DNA of 9,769 nt from JAITWN01 sp964384095 (GCA_964384095.1 CAYLKC010000072.1:1-9769), one strand, 5' to 3'. Shown: positions 1-6,840, counted from the first letter of the stretch. Numbers and translations are program-made. Notes: generated by a model from the letters alone, not told the origin.

Positions 1-2428
1 GCAGCAGGATCGACTCGTGCCCCATCAGCCCGAAGCTGGGCGTGTAGGCGTTGCTCAGGTCGGCGCGCAGCCGCCGCCCCGGGTGCGCCGGCAGTTCCTT
101 GTTGCGCAGCAGCTTGCCGCGGTTGAAGCGCCCCTCGGGGTCGACGCGCCGCTTGTAGTCGGCGAAGGCGTCGAGCGTGCCCTGGTCGAGGTATTGCAGC
201 TTGGTGATACCGATGCCGTGCTCACCGGAGATCACCCCACCGAGTTCGCCGGCCAGCGCCATGACGCGATCGACGATGCGCTCGGCCTCGTGCAGCATGT
301 CGTAGTCGTTCGAGTTGACCGGGATGTTGGTATGGACGTTGCCGTCGCCGGCGTGCATGTGCAGCGCGACGAACAAACGCCCGGAACGCACCGTGGCATG
401 GATCTCGTCGAGGCGGCGGTGCAACGGCTCGAAATCGCGTCCGCCGAAGATATCCTTCAGCGGGCGCTCGAGCTCCTGCCGGTAGGAGACACGCCAGTCG
501 CGGCGCAGCAGCAGGTCGATGACGCGGTCGCCGGGACGCAGCCGCTCCGGCGCGGCGTCGGCGAACAGCTCGACACGATCCTGCGCCGGGTCGTCGAGCG
601 CGGCCTGCAGCGCGCGCCAGCGCGCCGCGACCGCATCGGCGTGTGCCAGCGCCGCCGCGCACTTCGAGCGCAGCAGCTCGTTGTCCTCGTCGCAGCTGCC
701 GAATTCGCCGGCCATGCGCATCCCCGGCGCCTCGTCGCGCAAAAAGGCGCACAGCGACTCGGCGATGCGCAGCTTGTTCGCCAGCGACTGCTCGATATTG
801 ATGCGCTCGATGCCGGCCGTATAGTCGGCGAGGCGATCGAGCGGGATCACGACGTCCTCGTTGATCTTGAAGGCGTTGGTATGGGCGGCGATCGCCGCGG
901 TGCGGCCGCGGTCCTCCCAGAAGCGGCGGCGCGCCTCGGGGCTGACCGCAATGAAGCCCTCGCCGTCACAGCGGTTGGCGATGCGCACGACGCCGGAGGC
1001 GACCCCGGCGACGCTATCCGCATCGTCGCCGGCGATGTCGATCAGCAGCAGCATCTTCGGCAGGCCCGGTCGCGGCGCCTTGGTGGTATAGCCGATCGCG
1101 CGCAGGTAGCGCTCGTCGAGATGCTCCATGCCGGCGAGGCTGACGCCGTCCGTGCCCTCAATGAAGTCCTTGATCCCGACGATCGCCTCGACCGCCGGCC
1201 GCGCATCGGTGCCGAAGAACTCGAGGCACACCGTGCGCCCGTGCTCGGGCAGCCGGTGCAGCACGAACACCGCAGAGGTGATCAGGCCGTCGCAGCCCTC
1301 CTTCTGCACGCCGGGCAGGCCGCCGAGAAACTTGTTGGTGACGTCCTTGCCGAGGCCGTGACGGCGAAACAGCGCGCCGGGCAGGCGCAGGGTCTCAGGC
1401 TCGCCGATGACGCGCCGGCCGTCGCGTTCGTAACGGGTGATGCGGAATTCGGCGAATTCGGTCTCGTGGATCTTGCCGAGGTTGTGGTCGAGACGTTCGA
1501 CCTCGAGCCACTTCGCATCCGGCGTCACCATGCGCCACGACAGCAGGTTGTCGACGGTCGTGCCCCACAGCACCGCCTTCTTGCCGCCGGCGTTCATCGC
1601 GATATTGCCGCCGATCGTCGAGGCGTCCTGCGAGGTCGGATCAACCGCAAACACGAGGCCGCGGGTCCGCGCCAGATCCGACACCCGGCGGGTGACGACG
1701 CCGGCCTCGGCGCGCACGACCGGCGCCTGCCGCCCGTCGCGGTCGATGACGCGCTCACCAATCTCGCCGAGGTCCTCAAGCTTCTCGGTGTTGATCACCG
1801 CACTGTCCTCGTACAGCGGCACCGCGCCGCCGGTATAACCGGTGCCGCCGCCGCGCGCGATCACGGTCAATCCGAGTTCGATGCAGGCCTCGACGACGGC
1901 CTGCACCTCCTGCTCGGTATCGGGACTGACGACGACGAACGGCATCTCGACGCGCCAGTCGGTCGCGTCGGTGACATGGGCAATGCGGGCATAGCCGCTG
2001 AAATCGACATTGTCGCGGCGCGTCACGCGCGCGAGCCGCGACATCGCCTGCCGCCGCCGCTTGCGCTGTTCCGGCAACCAGCCCTCGAAACGGGCGACCG
2101 CGGCGCGGACGGCGTCGTGCAGGCGCAGCGCGAGCTCATTGCCGTCGGCGCGGGCGACGACCTGGTCGAGGCGCTGGCGCAGCGCTGCGATCAACGCGCG
2201 CCAGCGCCGGGGATTCTCCAGCAGGTCATCCTGGATATAGGGGTTGCGGGTGATCACCCACATGTCGCCGAGCACTTCGAACATCAGCCGCGCCGAGTGA
2301 CCGGTCCGACGCGAATCGCGCAAGCGCTCGATGACCTCCCACATGCCGTCCCCGAGGAAGCGGGCGACGATCTCGCGGTCGGAAAAGGACGTGTAATTGT
2401 AGGGGATTTCCCGTATGGGCGCCGACAT
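1..2428 (-). CDS. DUF3683-type FAD-linked oxidoreductase (C-terminus cut by window edge)
   Basis: The minus-strand frame from the ATG at 2428 stays open to the left edge, giving 809 complete codons. The start is supported by a GGAG Shine-Dalgarno at 2436-2433, 4 nt upstream. Residues 1 to about 135 (MSAPIREIPYNYTSFSDREI...) resemble the DUF3683 N-terminal domain. A PCMH-type FAD-binding domain follows, with its glycine-rich loop GGGTGYTGG at 193-201 and a DPTSQDASTIGGN segment after it. The FAD-oxidase C-terminal domain carries the metal-binding motif HAGDGNVH at 692-699 and GEHGIG at 735-740, as in D-lactate and D-2-hydroxyacid dehydrogenases. Family members usually run to roughly 1,250-1,350 residues and end in a cysteine-rich Fe-S domain; that part would lie left of the window. 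Likely a flavin and Fe-S dehydrogenase of a D-2-hydroxyacid that passes electrons to the respiratory chain; the substrate cannot be told from the sequence. It is divergent from the cyclic-nucleotide/rhodanese gene. Confidence 0.9.
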   Translation of the reverse strand, partial: MSAPIREIPYNYTSFSDREIVARFLGDGMWEVIERLRDSRRTGHSARLMFEVLGDMWVITRNPYIQDDLLENPRRWRALIAALRQRLDQVVARADGNELALRLHDAVRAAVARFEGWLPEQRKRRRQAMSRLARVTRRDNVDFSGYARIAHVTDATDWRVEMPFVVVSPDTEQEVQAVVEACIELGLTVIARGGGTGYTGGAVPLYEDSAVINTEKLEDLGEIGERVIDRDGRQAPVVRAEAGVVTRRVSDLARTRGLVFAVDPTSQDASTIGGNIAMNAGGKKAVLWGTTVDNLLSWRMVTPDAKWLEVERLDHNLGKIHETEFAEFRITRYERDGRRVIGEPETLRLPGALFRRHGLGKDVTNKFLGGLPGVQKEGCDGLITSAVFVLHRLPEHGRTVCLEFFGTDARPAVEAIVGIKDFIEGTDGVSLAGMEHLDERYLRAIGYTTKAPRPGLPKMLLLIDIAGDDADSVAGVASGVVRIANRCDGEGFIAVSPEARRRFWEDRGRTAAIAAHTNAFKINEDVVIPLDRLADYTAGIERINIEQSLANKLRIAESLCAFLRDEAPGMRMAGEFGSCDEDNELLRSKCAAALAHADAVAARWRALQAALDDPAQDRVELFADAAPERLRPGDRVIDLLLRRDWRVSYRQELERPLKDIFGGRDFEPLHRRLDEIHATVRSGRLFVALHMHAGDGNVHTNIPVNSNDYDMLHEAERIVDRVMALAGELGGVISGEHGIGITKLQYLDQGTLDAFADYKRRVDPEGRFNRGKLLRNKELPAHPGRRLRADLSNAYTPSFGLMGHESILL

Positions 2429-2538
2429 CGGACTCCGAATCAGGGCGGATTTCTGTAGATTTTCCGGCTGCTGCCGATGACTAACCAATGAGGCCGCCTG
2501 CCGCCAGAGTCTAGCACGCCCGGCACGGCGCTGTGACC

Positions 2539-2544
2539 AGGAAG
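2539..2544 (+). promoter_or_regulatory. Ribosome binding site that decides the start at 2554
   Basis: AGGAAG lies 9 nt upstream of the ATG at 2554. The more upstream in-frame GTG at 2533 has no purine-rich site before it, so the ATG is preferred. This makes the protein 360 residues rather than 367. Confidence 0.55.
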
Positions 2545-2553
2545 CTCCCGCAG

Positions 2554-3636
2554 ATGCTCGCATCCCGACCCACCGATCCCGTCCTGCTGCTGAAACGGCT
2601 CGAGCCGGTCTCCTGCCTGTCGATCGACCAGATCCGCGAGCTGTTGCGCCATTCCCTGATCGATAAGGTCGTCCCCGGCGCAACACTGTTCGAGGCCGGC
2701 GATCACGATCACCAGTGCCTCTACCTGTTGTCCGGCGACATCGAGTTGTTCAACGGGGGCAGCGGCCACGCCCAGCGCATCAGCGCCGGCAGCGAGGAGG
2801 CCCGTCACCCGCTGGCCGACGATCACCCGCGCCGCGTCAGCGCACGCGCGCTGACCGCCTCCGAGATCATCCGCATCGACAAGGAATACCTTGACACGCT
2901 GGTGACCTGGAGCCAGATCTCGGCGCCCGAAGAGGCGGTGGTCATGAGCGAGGACGGCATCATCACCATCAACAAGGCCGACTGGCTGAAGACGATGCTG
3001 AAGTCGCCGACCTTCCGCAGCCTGCCGCCGGCGAACATCGAGGAACTGCTGCACCGGCTCGAGCCGATACTGGTGCATGCCGGTGACGTGATCATCCGCC
3101 AGGGCGACCCCGGTGACTACTTCTACATGATCGACGACGGTATCAGTCTCGTCACCCGCAATCCGGACAACGACGAGGACACCATCGAGATGGCCGAGCT
3201 GAACAAGGGCGACACCTTCGGCGAGGCCGCGCTGATCTCGGACAACCCCCGTAACGCGACCGTATCGATGATGACCGACGGCCTGCTGCTGCGGCTGTCG
3301 AAAGACAACTTCCTGAAGCTGCTGACCGAGCCGACGCTGCTATGGTCGGGATATGAGCAGGCGGCGCGTGACGTCGCCGCGGGGGCGCAGTGGATTGACG
3401 TGCGCCTGCCCGCCGAATATGCCCGCGCCCATCTCCCCGGCGCGATCAATATCCCGATGGCGGCGCTGCACAAGACCGTGCGCGAACTCGACCACTCGCG
3501 CCACTACATCTGCTATTGCCAGACCGGACGCCGCAGCTCAGCGGCAGCCTTCACGCTGCGCAATTACGGCATCAATGCCGGGGTGCTGTCGAATGGCCTG
3601 CAGAACGTGCCCGCGGGGTCGTTGGGCAGCGACTAA
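2554..3636 (+). CDS. Tandem cyclic-nucleotide-binding domain protein with C-terminal rhodanese domain
   Basis: A soluble 360-residue protein with three modules. Residues about 10-110 look like a degenerate cyclic-nucleotide-binding beta-roll (LFEAGD...LYLLSGDIELF) without a recognisable phosphate-binding cassette. Residues about 150-260 form a well-conserved second such domain: IIRQGDPGDYFYMIDDG, then the cassette FGEAALISDNPRNATV with FGE at 222-224 and the phosphate-contacting Arg at 233. This predicts real cAMP or cGMP binding. Residues about 270-355 are a rhodanese domain: WIDVRLPAEYARAHLPGAINIP, then the active-site loop CQTGRRS with the catalytic Cys at 322, so sulfurtransferase or persulfide-carrying activity is plausible. 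No helix-turn-helix is visible, so it is not a Crp/Fnr transcription factor. The inference is that nucleotide binding gates sulfur transfer, or that the rhodanese senses sulfane sulfur; the partner is unknown. Its TAA stop overlaps the T-tract of the convergent sRNA terminator. Confidence 0.92.
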   Translation: MLASRPTDPVLLLKRLEPVSCLSIDQIRELLRHSLIDKVVPGATLFEAGDHDHQCLYLLSGDIELFNGGSGHAQRISAGSEEARHPLADDHPRRVSARALTASEIIRIDKEYLDTLVTWSQISAPEEAVVMSEDGIITINKADWLKTMLKSPTFRSLPPANIEELLHRLEPILVHAGDVIIRQGDPGDYFYMIDDGISLVTRNPDNDEDTIEMAELNKGDTFGEAALISDNPRNATVSMMTDGLLLRLSKDNFLKLLTEPTLLWSGYEQAARDVAAGAQWIDVRLPAEYARAHLPGAINIPMAALHKTVRELDHSRHYICYCQTGRRSSAAAFTLRNYGINAGVLSNGLQNVPAGSLGSD

Positions 3637-3660
3637 AAAAAATGCGGCCGGCTGGCCGCA
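3635..3660 (-). terminator. Intrinsic terminator on the minus strand
   Basis: On the minus strand a perfect 7-bp stem TGCGGCC / GGCCGCA with a 4-nt loop AGCC (3660-3643) is followed at once by eight T residues (3642-3635). This is the textbook Rho-independent layout for minus-strand transcription. Read on the plus strand the hairpin is preceded by A8 but followed only by ATTC, so it would be a poor terminator for the plus-strand rhodanese gene, although partial two-way action is possible. Confidence 0.8.
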
Positions 3661-3725
3661 ATTCAGATCGTGGTGCAATTATCGTTATTATTGTACCCGT
3701 CGAGGGGCACGCACTCCCCGTGCGT
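3635..3725 (-). ncRNA. Predicted trans-acting small RNA, about 91 nt
   Basis: Three elements line up on the minus strand: a sigma70-like promoter (-35 TTGACT, 17-bp spacer, -10 TAGATT at 3759-3731), a predicted start near 3725, and a strong intrinsic terminator ending in T8 at 3635. The predicted RNA opens with a 5' hairpin, ACGCAC / GTGCGT around a GGGGA loop (3725-3709). A competing GGGG / CCCC pairing (3719-3716 with 3707-3704) is possible. The middle part is AT-rich, looks unstructured, and contains three AAN triplets AATAATAAC (3692-3684), the type of ARN repeat bound by the distal face of Hfq and similar to the AAYAAYAA motif of Pseudomonas Crc/Hfq targets. There is no credible reading frame. 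It lies between the convergent rhodanese gene and divergent hemJ. I recognise no named sRNA family; targets are unknown. A short regulatory leader without an independent function is the alternative. Confidence 0.6.
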
Positions 3726-3730
3726 CCTGT

Positions 3731-3759
3731 AATCTAGTTTGATCGCTCCGCCAAGTCAA
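3731..3759 (-). promoter_or_regulatory. Candidate sigma70 promoter for the minus-strand sRNA
   Basis: TTGACT (3759-3754, 5 of 6 to consensus) and TAGATT (3736-3731, 4 of 6) are separated by exactly 17 bp on the minus strand. The predicted start at about 3725 sits directly on the base of the 5' hairpin. No minus-strand gene follows except the predicted RNA, which ends at an intrinsic terminator 90 nt downstream. Confidence 0.55.
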
Positions 3760-3792
3760 GCCGATGCAAGGTAAATCACGGCGCAGAAATTC

Positions 3793-3821
3793 TGGTCACG
3801 CCGGCGGGCAGTCAGTATATT
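3793..3821 (+). promoter_or_regulatory. Candidate sigma70 promoter for hemJ
   Basis: TGGTCA (3793-3798, 4 of 6) and TATATT (3816-3821, 5 of 6) with a 17-bp spacer. The predicted start at about 3828 would leave a leader of about 30 nt before the hemJ ATG at 3858. It lies inside an inverted repeat whose arms overlap the -35 element and the start site. Confidence 0.45.
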
Positions 3822-3832
3822 GTCCGGCGTGA
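3796..3832. repeat. 9-bp perfect inverted repeat enclosing the hemJ promoter core (possible operator)
   Basis: TCACGCCGG (3796-3804) and its exact reverse complement CCGGCGTGA (3824-3832) are separated by 19 bp that contain the candidate -10. The left arm overlaps the -35 and the right arm covers the predicted start. This is a geometry in which a bound regulator would block RNA polymerase. I cannot assign the motif to a known regulator family. With GC-rich arms a chance occurrence is not excluded. Confidence 0.45.
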
Positions 3833-3857
3833 TGCCCTCCCTTCGAGTGATGCGCGC

Positions 3858-4283
3858 ATGATCTGGGTCAAGGCCTTTCACGTCATTGCGATGGTGACCT
3901 GGTTTGCCGGTTTGTTCTATCTGCCGCGCCTGTTCGTCTATCACGCGATGTGCGACGACGTCGCCGGCCGCGAGCGATTCAAGATCATGGAACGCAAGCT
4001 GTACAACGGCATCATGACCCCGAGCGCGATAGTCACCGTCGCGCTGGGTCTGTGGCTGCTGTTCGACTATGCCTGGGCGGCATGGTCGGGAATGATGTGG
4101 CTGCATATCAAGCTGCTGCTCGCGCTGGTACTGATCGGCTATCACCTCTGGTGCTGGCGGCTGCTGGTCGCGTTCCGCGAGGATCGCAACACCCGCTCGC
4201 ATGTGTTCTACCGCTGGTTCAACGAGTTTCCGGTGCTGCTGCTGGTGGCGATGATCGTGCTGGTGGTGGTCAAACCGCTCTGA
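3858..4283 (+). CDS. hemJ: Protoporphyrinogen IX oxidase HemJ
   Basis: The 141-residue integral membrane protein matches the HemJ family (formerly UPF0093) throughout: KAFHVIAMVTWFAGLFYLPRLFVYH near the N-terminus in two adjoining parts, ERFKIMERKLYNGIMTP in the middle, WLHIKLLLALVLIGYH, then RNTRSHVFYRWFNE and a final hydrophobic helix ending VVVKPL. About four membrane helices are visible, at roughly 3-25, 50-72, 80-103 and 123-140. HemJ oxidises protoporphyrinogen IX to protoporphyrin IX, the next-to-last step of heme synthesis, in organisms lacking HemG or HemY. Length is normal for the family. The ATG at 3858 is the first usable one; an ATG at 3850 stops after three codons, and the ribosome site is weak (GAG at 3845-3847). 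No other heme gene is in view, so it appears to be transcribed alone from the promoter just upstream. Confidence 0.95.
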   Translation: MIWVKAFHVIAMVTWFAGLFYLPRLFVYHAMCDDVAGRERFKIMERKLYNGIMTPSAIVTVALGLWLLFDYAWAAWSGMMWLHIKLLLALVLIGYHLWCWRLLVAFREDRNTRSHVFYRWFNEFPVLLLVAMIVLVVVKPL

Positions 4284-4323
4284 GGCGGCGGTGCCCGCGC
4301 CGGTCCCGGCATACAGCGGACGC

Positions 4324-4350
4324 TTGACATTCGCGATTCTTATGCACAAT
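4324..4350 (+). promoter_or_regulatory. Weak promoter candidate overlapping a DnaA box
   Basis: A perfect -35 hexamer TTGACA (4324-4329) precedes a CACAAT hexamer (4345-4350, 4 of 6) with a short 15-bp spacer. The -10 overlaps the perfect DnaA box at 4340-4348, so binding of DnaA would block it. If active, the transcript would begin near 4357 and carry a leader of about 275 nt before priA. Confidence 0.25.
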
Positions 4351-4541
4351 GACGGCGCAGCGCCCTGCCGGCGGGGGCGAAAACAGCGCTACCGCTGTAA
4401 AAATAGTGCAACATATTGATAATTATGTATTTTACGGAGTACTGGTTTTTTCGCCAAAGAGTAAAAATCCCAATGGCGTCCCATAGTAATCGGCCATGAA
4501 CCCAAGCTGTCCACAAAGTTATCCACAGGATTTGTGGAAAA
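4340..4541. other. Origin-like DnaA-box cluster with AT-rich block (candidate oriC)
   Basis: The gap between hemJ and priA (349 bp) carries no credible gene. It holds DnaA-box sequences TTATGCACA (4340-4348, perfect), TTATCCACA (4519-4527, perfect), TTTTCCACA on the minus strand (4541-4533, fits TTWTNCACA) and CTGTCCACA (4507-4515, 7 of 9). The last three lie within 35 bp in alternating orientation. Between the outer box and this cluster, 4396-4440 has 11 G or C out of 45 (about 24%) in a genome near 65% GC, with more A and T runs on to about 4470, as expected of a DNA unwinding element. This is the composition of a bacterial oriC. Against it, dnaA, dnaN, mnmG and parAB are not in the window, and the boxes could instead control priA transcription. 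Confidence 0.5.
4383..4398. repeat. Small hairpin at the edge of the AT-rich block
   Basis: ACAGCG (4383-4388) and CGCTGT (4393-4398) form a perfect 6-bp stem with a 4-nt loop CTAC, flanked by AAA on the left and AAAAA on the right. On the minus strand it is followed by TTTTCGC, a weak terminator-like layout. It marks the GC-rich to AT-rich boundary of the origin-like region. Its role is unknown. Confidence 0.4.
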
Positions 4542-4632
4542 GCGCCGATTGCATCATCCGACAATGGCTTAGCTCGCAGAGATCAGATTCGGCCTCAACG
4601 GCGCCGGTGTCCGTCCGAACGGGGCGACGGCG

Positions 4633-6840
4633 GTGAAGCCCGCTCCGGTCTGGCGCATCGCAATCCCGGCGCCGCTGCATCAACTGTTCGATTACCTCCC
4701 CCCCGCCGGCGGCAACGTCCGCCCGCGAACCGGCGCGCGCGTACGCGTACCCTTCGGCCGCGGCAGCCGTATCGGCGTCATCGTCGGCGCGAGCACGCAC
4801 AGCACACTGGCGAGCGGACGCCTGAAACGCGTCACCGAGGTGCTCGATGACGAGGCGCTGCTACCCGGGGAACTGATGAAACTGCTGGACTGGGCCGCCG
4901 GTTACTATCATGCGCCGCCCGGCGAAGTCATCGCCAACGCCCTGCCCGGCTTGTTGCGCCAGGGCAAGCCCGCGCGAGAGCGCGGCGCGCGGCGCTGGCG
5001 TCTGACTGAGGATGGTTGCGCGCTCGACATCGACACGCTTGCGCGCGCGCCGCGTCGCCAGACCTTGCTGCGCTTGCTGGCGCGACACCCCGCCGGCATC
5101 GATGCCGGCGAGATCACCGAGCTCCCGGGCGCGCGTGCGGCCTTGCGCGCCTTGCGCGACCACGGCTGGATCGAGGAATACGAGGCCGCCGCGCCGACAC
5201 GCACAGAGTCGGTCGCGCGGGACATCGAGCGCGGGCCGGCGCTGAACCCCGCGCAACAACAGGCGATCGCTGCCGTGATGAAGGCTGAAGGCTACCGAAC
5301 CTTCCTGCTCGACGGCGTAACCGGCAGCGGCAAGACCGAGGTTTATTTTGGAATCACGGAGGCGCTGTTGCGGCAAGGCCGCCAGGTGCTGCTGCTGACG
5401 CCGGAGATCGGCCTGACGCCGCAGCTCGTCGAGCGAGCACGCCGGCGCTTCGCCTGCCCGATCGCGGTGCTGCACTCCGGTCTCGGCGACCGCGAACGCC
5501 TCGATGCCTGGCTGCTCGCGCGCGCGGGGGGCGCCCGCATCGTCATCGGCACGCGCTCGGCGGCACTGACGCCGATGCCCGATCTCGGCGCGATCATCGT
5601 CGACGAGGAGCATGACAGCGCCTACAAGCAACAGGATGGCGTACGCTGGCATGCCCGCGATCTCGTAATCGTGCGCGCGCAGCGGCTTGGCATCCCGGTG
5701 GTGCTCGGTTCAGCAACTCCGTCCCTCGAAAGCCTGCACAACTGCCGCCAGGGCCGTTATGACGAGCTCGCGCTCCCGGCTCGCGCGGGCGGCGCACATG
5801 CGCCCGCGATCGGACTGATCGACCTGCGACAGCGGCCGGCCGAACACGGCCTGTCCGAACCCCTCGCCGCGGCGATCGAGACCCATCTCGCACGCGGGCA
5901 CCAGGCGCTGCTGTTCCTGAACCGGCGCGGTTACGCACCGACGCTGCTGTGCCAGGAATGCGGCTGGATCGCCGACTGCGCGCGCTGCGACGCGCATCTC
6001 GTCCTGCACCAGCGCAGCGGCCAGCTGCGCTGTCACCATTGCGATGCCCAGAGCGCGGTGATGGCGCACTGTCCGCAATGCGGCGGCGCCGACCTGCGCC
6101 CGCTCGGCCAGGGCACCGAACGCATCGAGGAGACACTGACCCGGCGCTTCCCCGATACCGGGATCGTGCGTATCGACCGTGACAGTACCCGGCGCAAGGG
6201 CGCAATGGACGCGCTGATCGAGCGCGTACGCGACGGCCGCCGGCAGATCCTGATCGGGACACAGATGCTGGCCAAGGGGCACCACTTCCCGAACGTGACG
6301 CTGGCCGCGATCCTCGACGCCGATGCCGGCCTGTTCGGCGCCGACTTCCGCGCCGGCGAGCGCATGGGACAGCTGATCACCCAGGTCGCCGGGCGCGCCG
6401 GGCGCGAGGAACAGCCGGGCGAGGTGTTGATCCAGACCCGCTACCCCGAGCATCCGCTGCTGGTCGCGCTGCTGCGCCACGATTACCGGCACTTCGCCAC
6501 ACGGCTGATCGAGGAACGCGCGGAGGCCGGCATGCCGCCCGCTGGCCATGTCGCGCTGCTGCGCGCCGAATCGCCGCTCCGTGACGCCCCGCTCGCGTTT
6601 CTGGAGCGCGTGCGCACGCTCGCCGGGGAGTGTGGCGTCAGCGGCGTCGAACTGCTCGGTCCGGCCCCGGCGCTGATGGAACGCCGCGCCGGGCGCTATC
6701 GTGCCCAGCTGATGCTGCTGGCGCCGGAGCGCGCACCACTGCACCGGCTGCTCCGGCGGCTGGTGCCGCAACTCGACGCCCTGTCGCGACCGGCCCGTGC
6801 ACGCTGGTCGCTGGATGTCGATCCGGTCGATGAATGGTGA
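4633..6840 (+). CDS. priA: Primosomal replication restart helicase PriA
   Basis: The 735-residue protein is full length (E. coli PriA has 732). The N-terminal 3'-DNA-end binding domain (IAIPAPLHQLFDYLPP, RVRVPFGRGSRIGVIV) covers about 1-100, followed by a winged-helix part to about 185. The helicase core has Walker A GVTGSGKT at 228-235, the DEEH box at 324-327 and GSATPSLES. Eight cysteines that bind two zinc ions lie at 440, 443, 449, 452, 467, 470, 480 and 483, between the two helicase lobes. The second lobe includes GTQMLAKGHHFPNV and QVAGRAGR. PriA recognises stalled forks and D-loops and loads DnaB through PriB/DnaT or PriC. The start is GTG at 4633, with a poor ribosome site (GGGG, 8 nt upstream); the protein aligns with the family from this residue on. 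It lies directly downstream of the DnaA-box region, so DnaA could control it. Confidence 0.97.
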   Translation: MKPAPVWRIAIPAPLHQLFDYLPPAGGNVRPRTGARVRVPFGRGSRIGVIVGASTHSTLASGRLKRVTEVLDDEALLPGELMKLLDWAAGYYHAPPGEVIANALPGLLRQGKPARERGARRWRLTEDGCALDIDTLARAPRRQTLLRLLARHPAGIDAGEITELPGARAALRALRDHGWIEEYEAAAPTRTESVARDIERGPALNPAQQQAIAAVMKAEGYRTFLLDGVTGSGKTEVYFGITEALLRQGRQVLLLTPEIGLTPQLVERARRRFACPIAVLHSGLGDRERLDAWLLARAGGARIVIGTRSAALTPMPDLGAIIVDEEHDSAYKQQDGVRWHARDLVIVRAQRLGIPVVLGSATPSLESLHNCRQGRYDELALPARAGGAHAPAIGLIDLRQRPAEHGLSEPLAAAIETHLARGHQALLFLNRRGYAPTLLCQECGWIADCARCDAHLVLHQRSGQLRCHHCDAQSAVMAHCPQCGGADLRPLGQGTERIEETLTRRFPDTGIVRIDRDSTRRKGAMDALIERVRDGRRQILIGTQMLAKGHHFPNVTLAAILDADAGLFGADFRAGERMGQLITQVAGRAGREEQPGEVLIQTRYPEHPLLVALLRHDYRHFATRLIEERAEAGMPPAGHVALLRAESPLRDAPLAFLERVRTLAGECGVSGVELLGPAPALMERRAGRYRAQLMLLAPERAPLHRLLRRLVPQLDALSRPARARWSLDVDPVDEW

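Noticed and set aside
17..2458. 813-codon plus-strand open frame
   Set aside because: It is exactly antisense to the DUF3683 oxidoreductase, is composed of low-complexity Arg/Ala/Val/Asp-rich sequence, and shows no family motif. High-GC codon use leaves the opposite frame free of stops.
3673..3695. Possible Fur box in the ATTATCGTTATTATT stretch near hemJ
   Set aside because: Only about 11 of 19 positions fit the Fur consensus, and it lies downstream of the predicted sRNA start and far from the hemJ promoter. The Hfq-type AAN repeat explains it better.
3670..3727. tRNA-like fold in the gap after the rhodanese gene
   Set aside because: The hairpins do not form a cloverleaf; there is no T-loop or anticodon arm of correct size.
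3756..4349. 197-codon minus-strand open frame over hemJ
   Set aside because: Gln/His-rich shadow of hemJ. It also has no promoter of its own; the minus-strand promoter at 3759-3731 starts downstream of nearly all of it.
4324..4350. TTGACA promoter as the main priA promoter
   Set aside because: The spacer to the best -10 is only 15 bp and the leader would be about 275 nt; kept only as a low-confidence feature.
4340..4564. 74-codon minus-strand frame in the hemJ-priA gap
   Set aside because: No ribosome site, no family resemblance, and it runs across the DnaA boxes and AT-rich block, which better explain the sequence.
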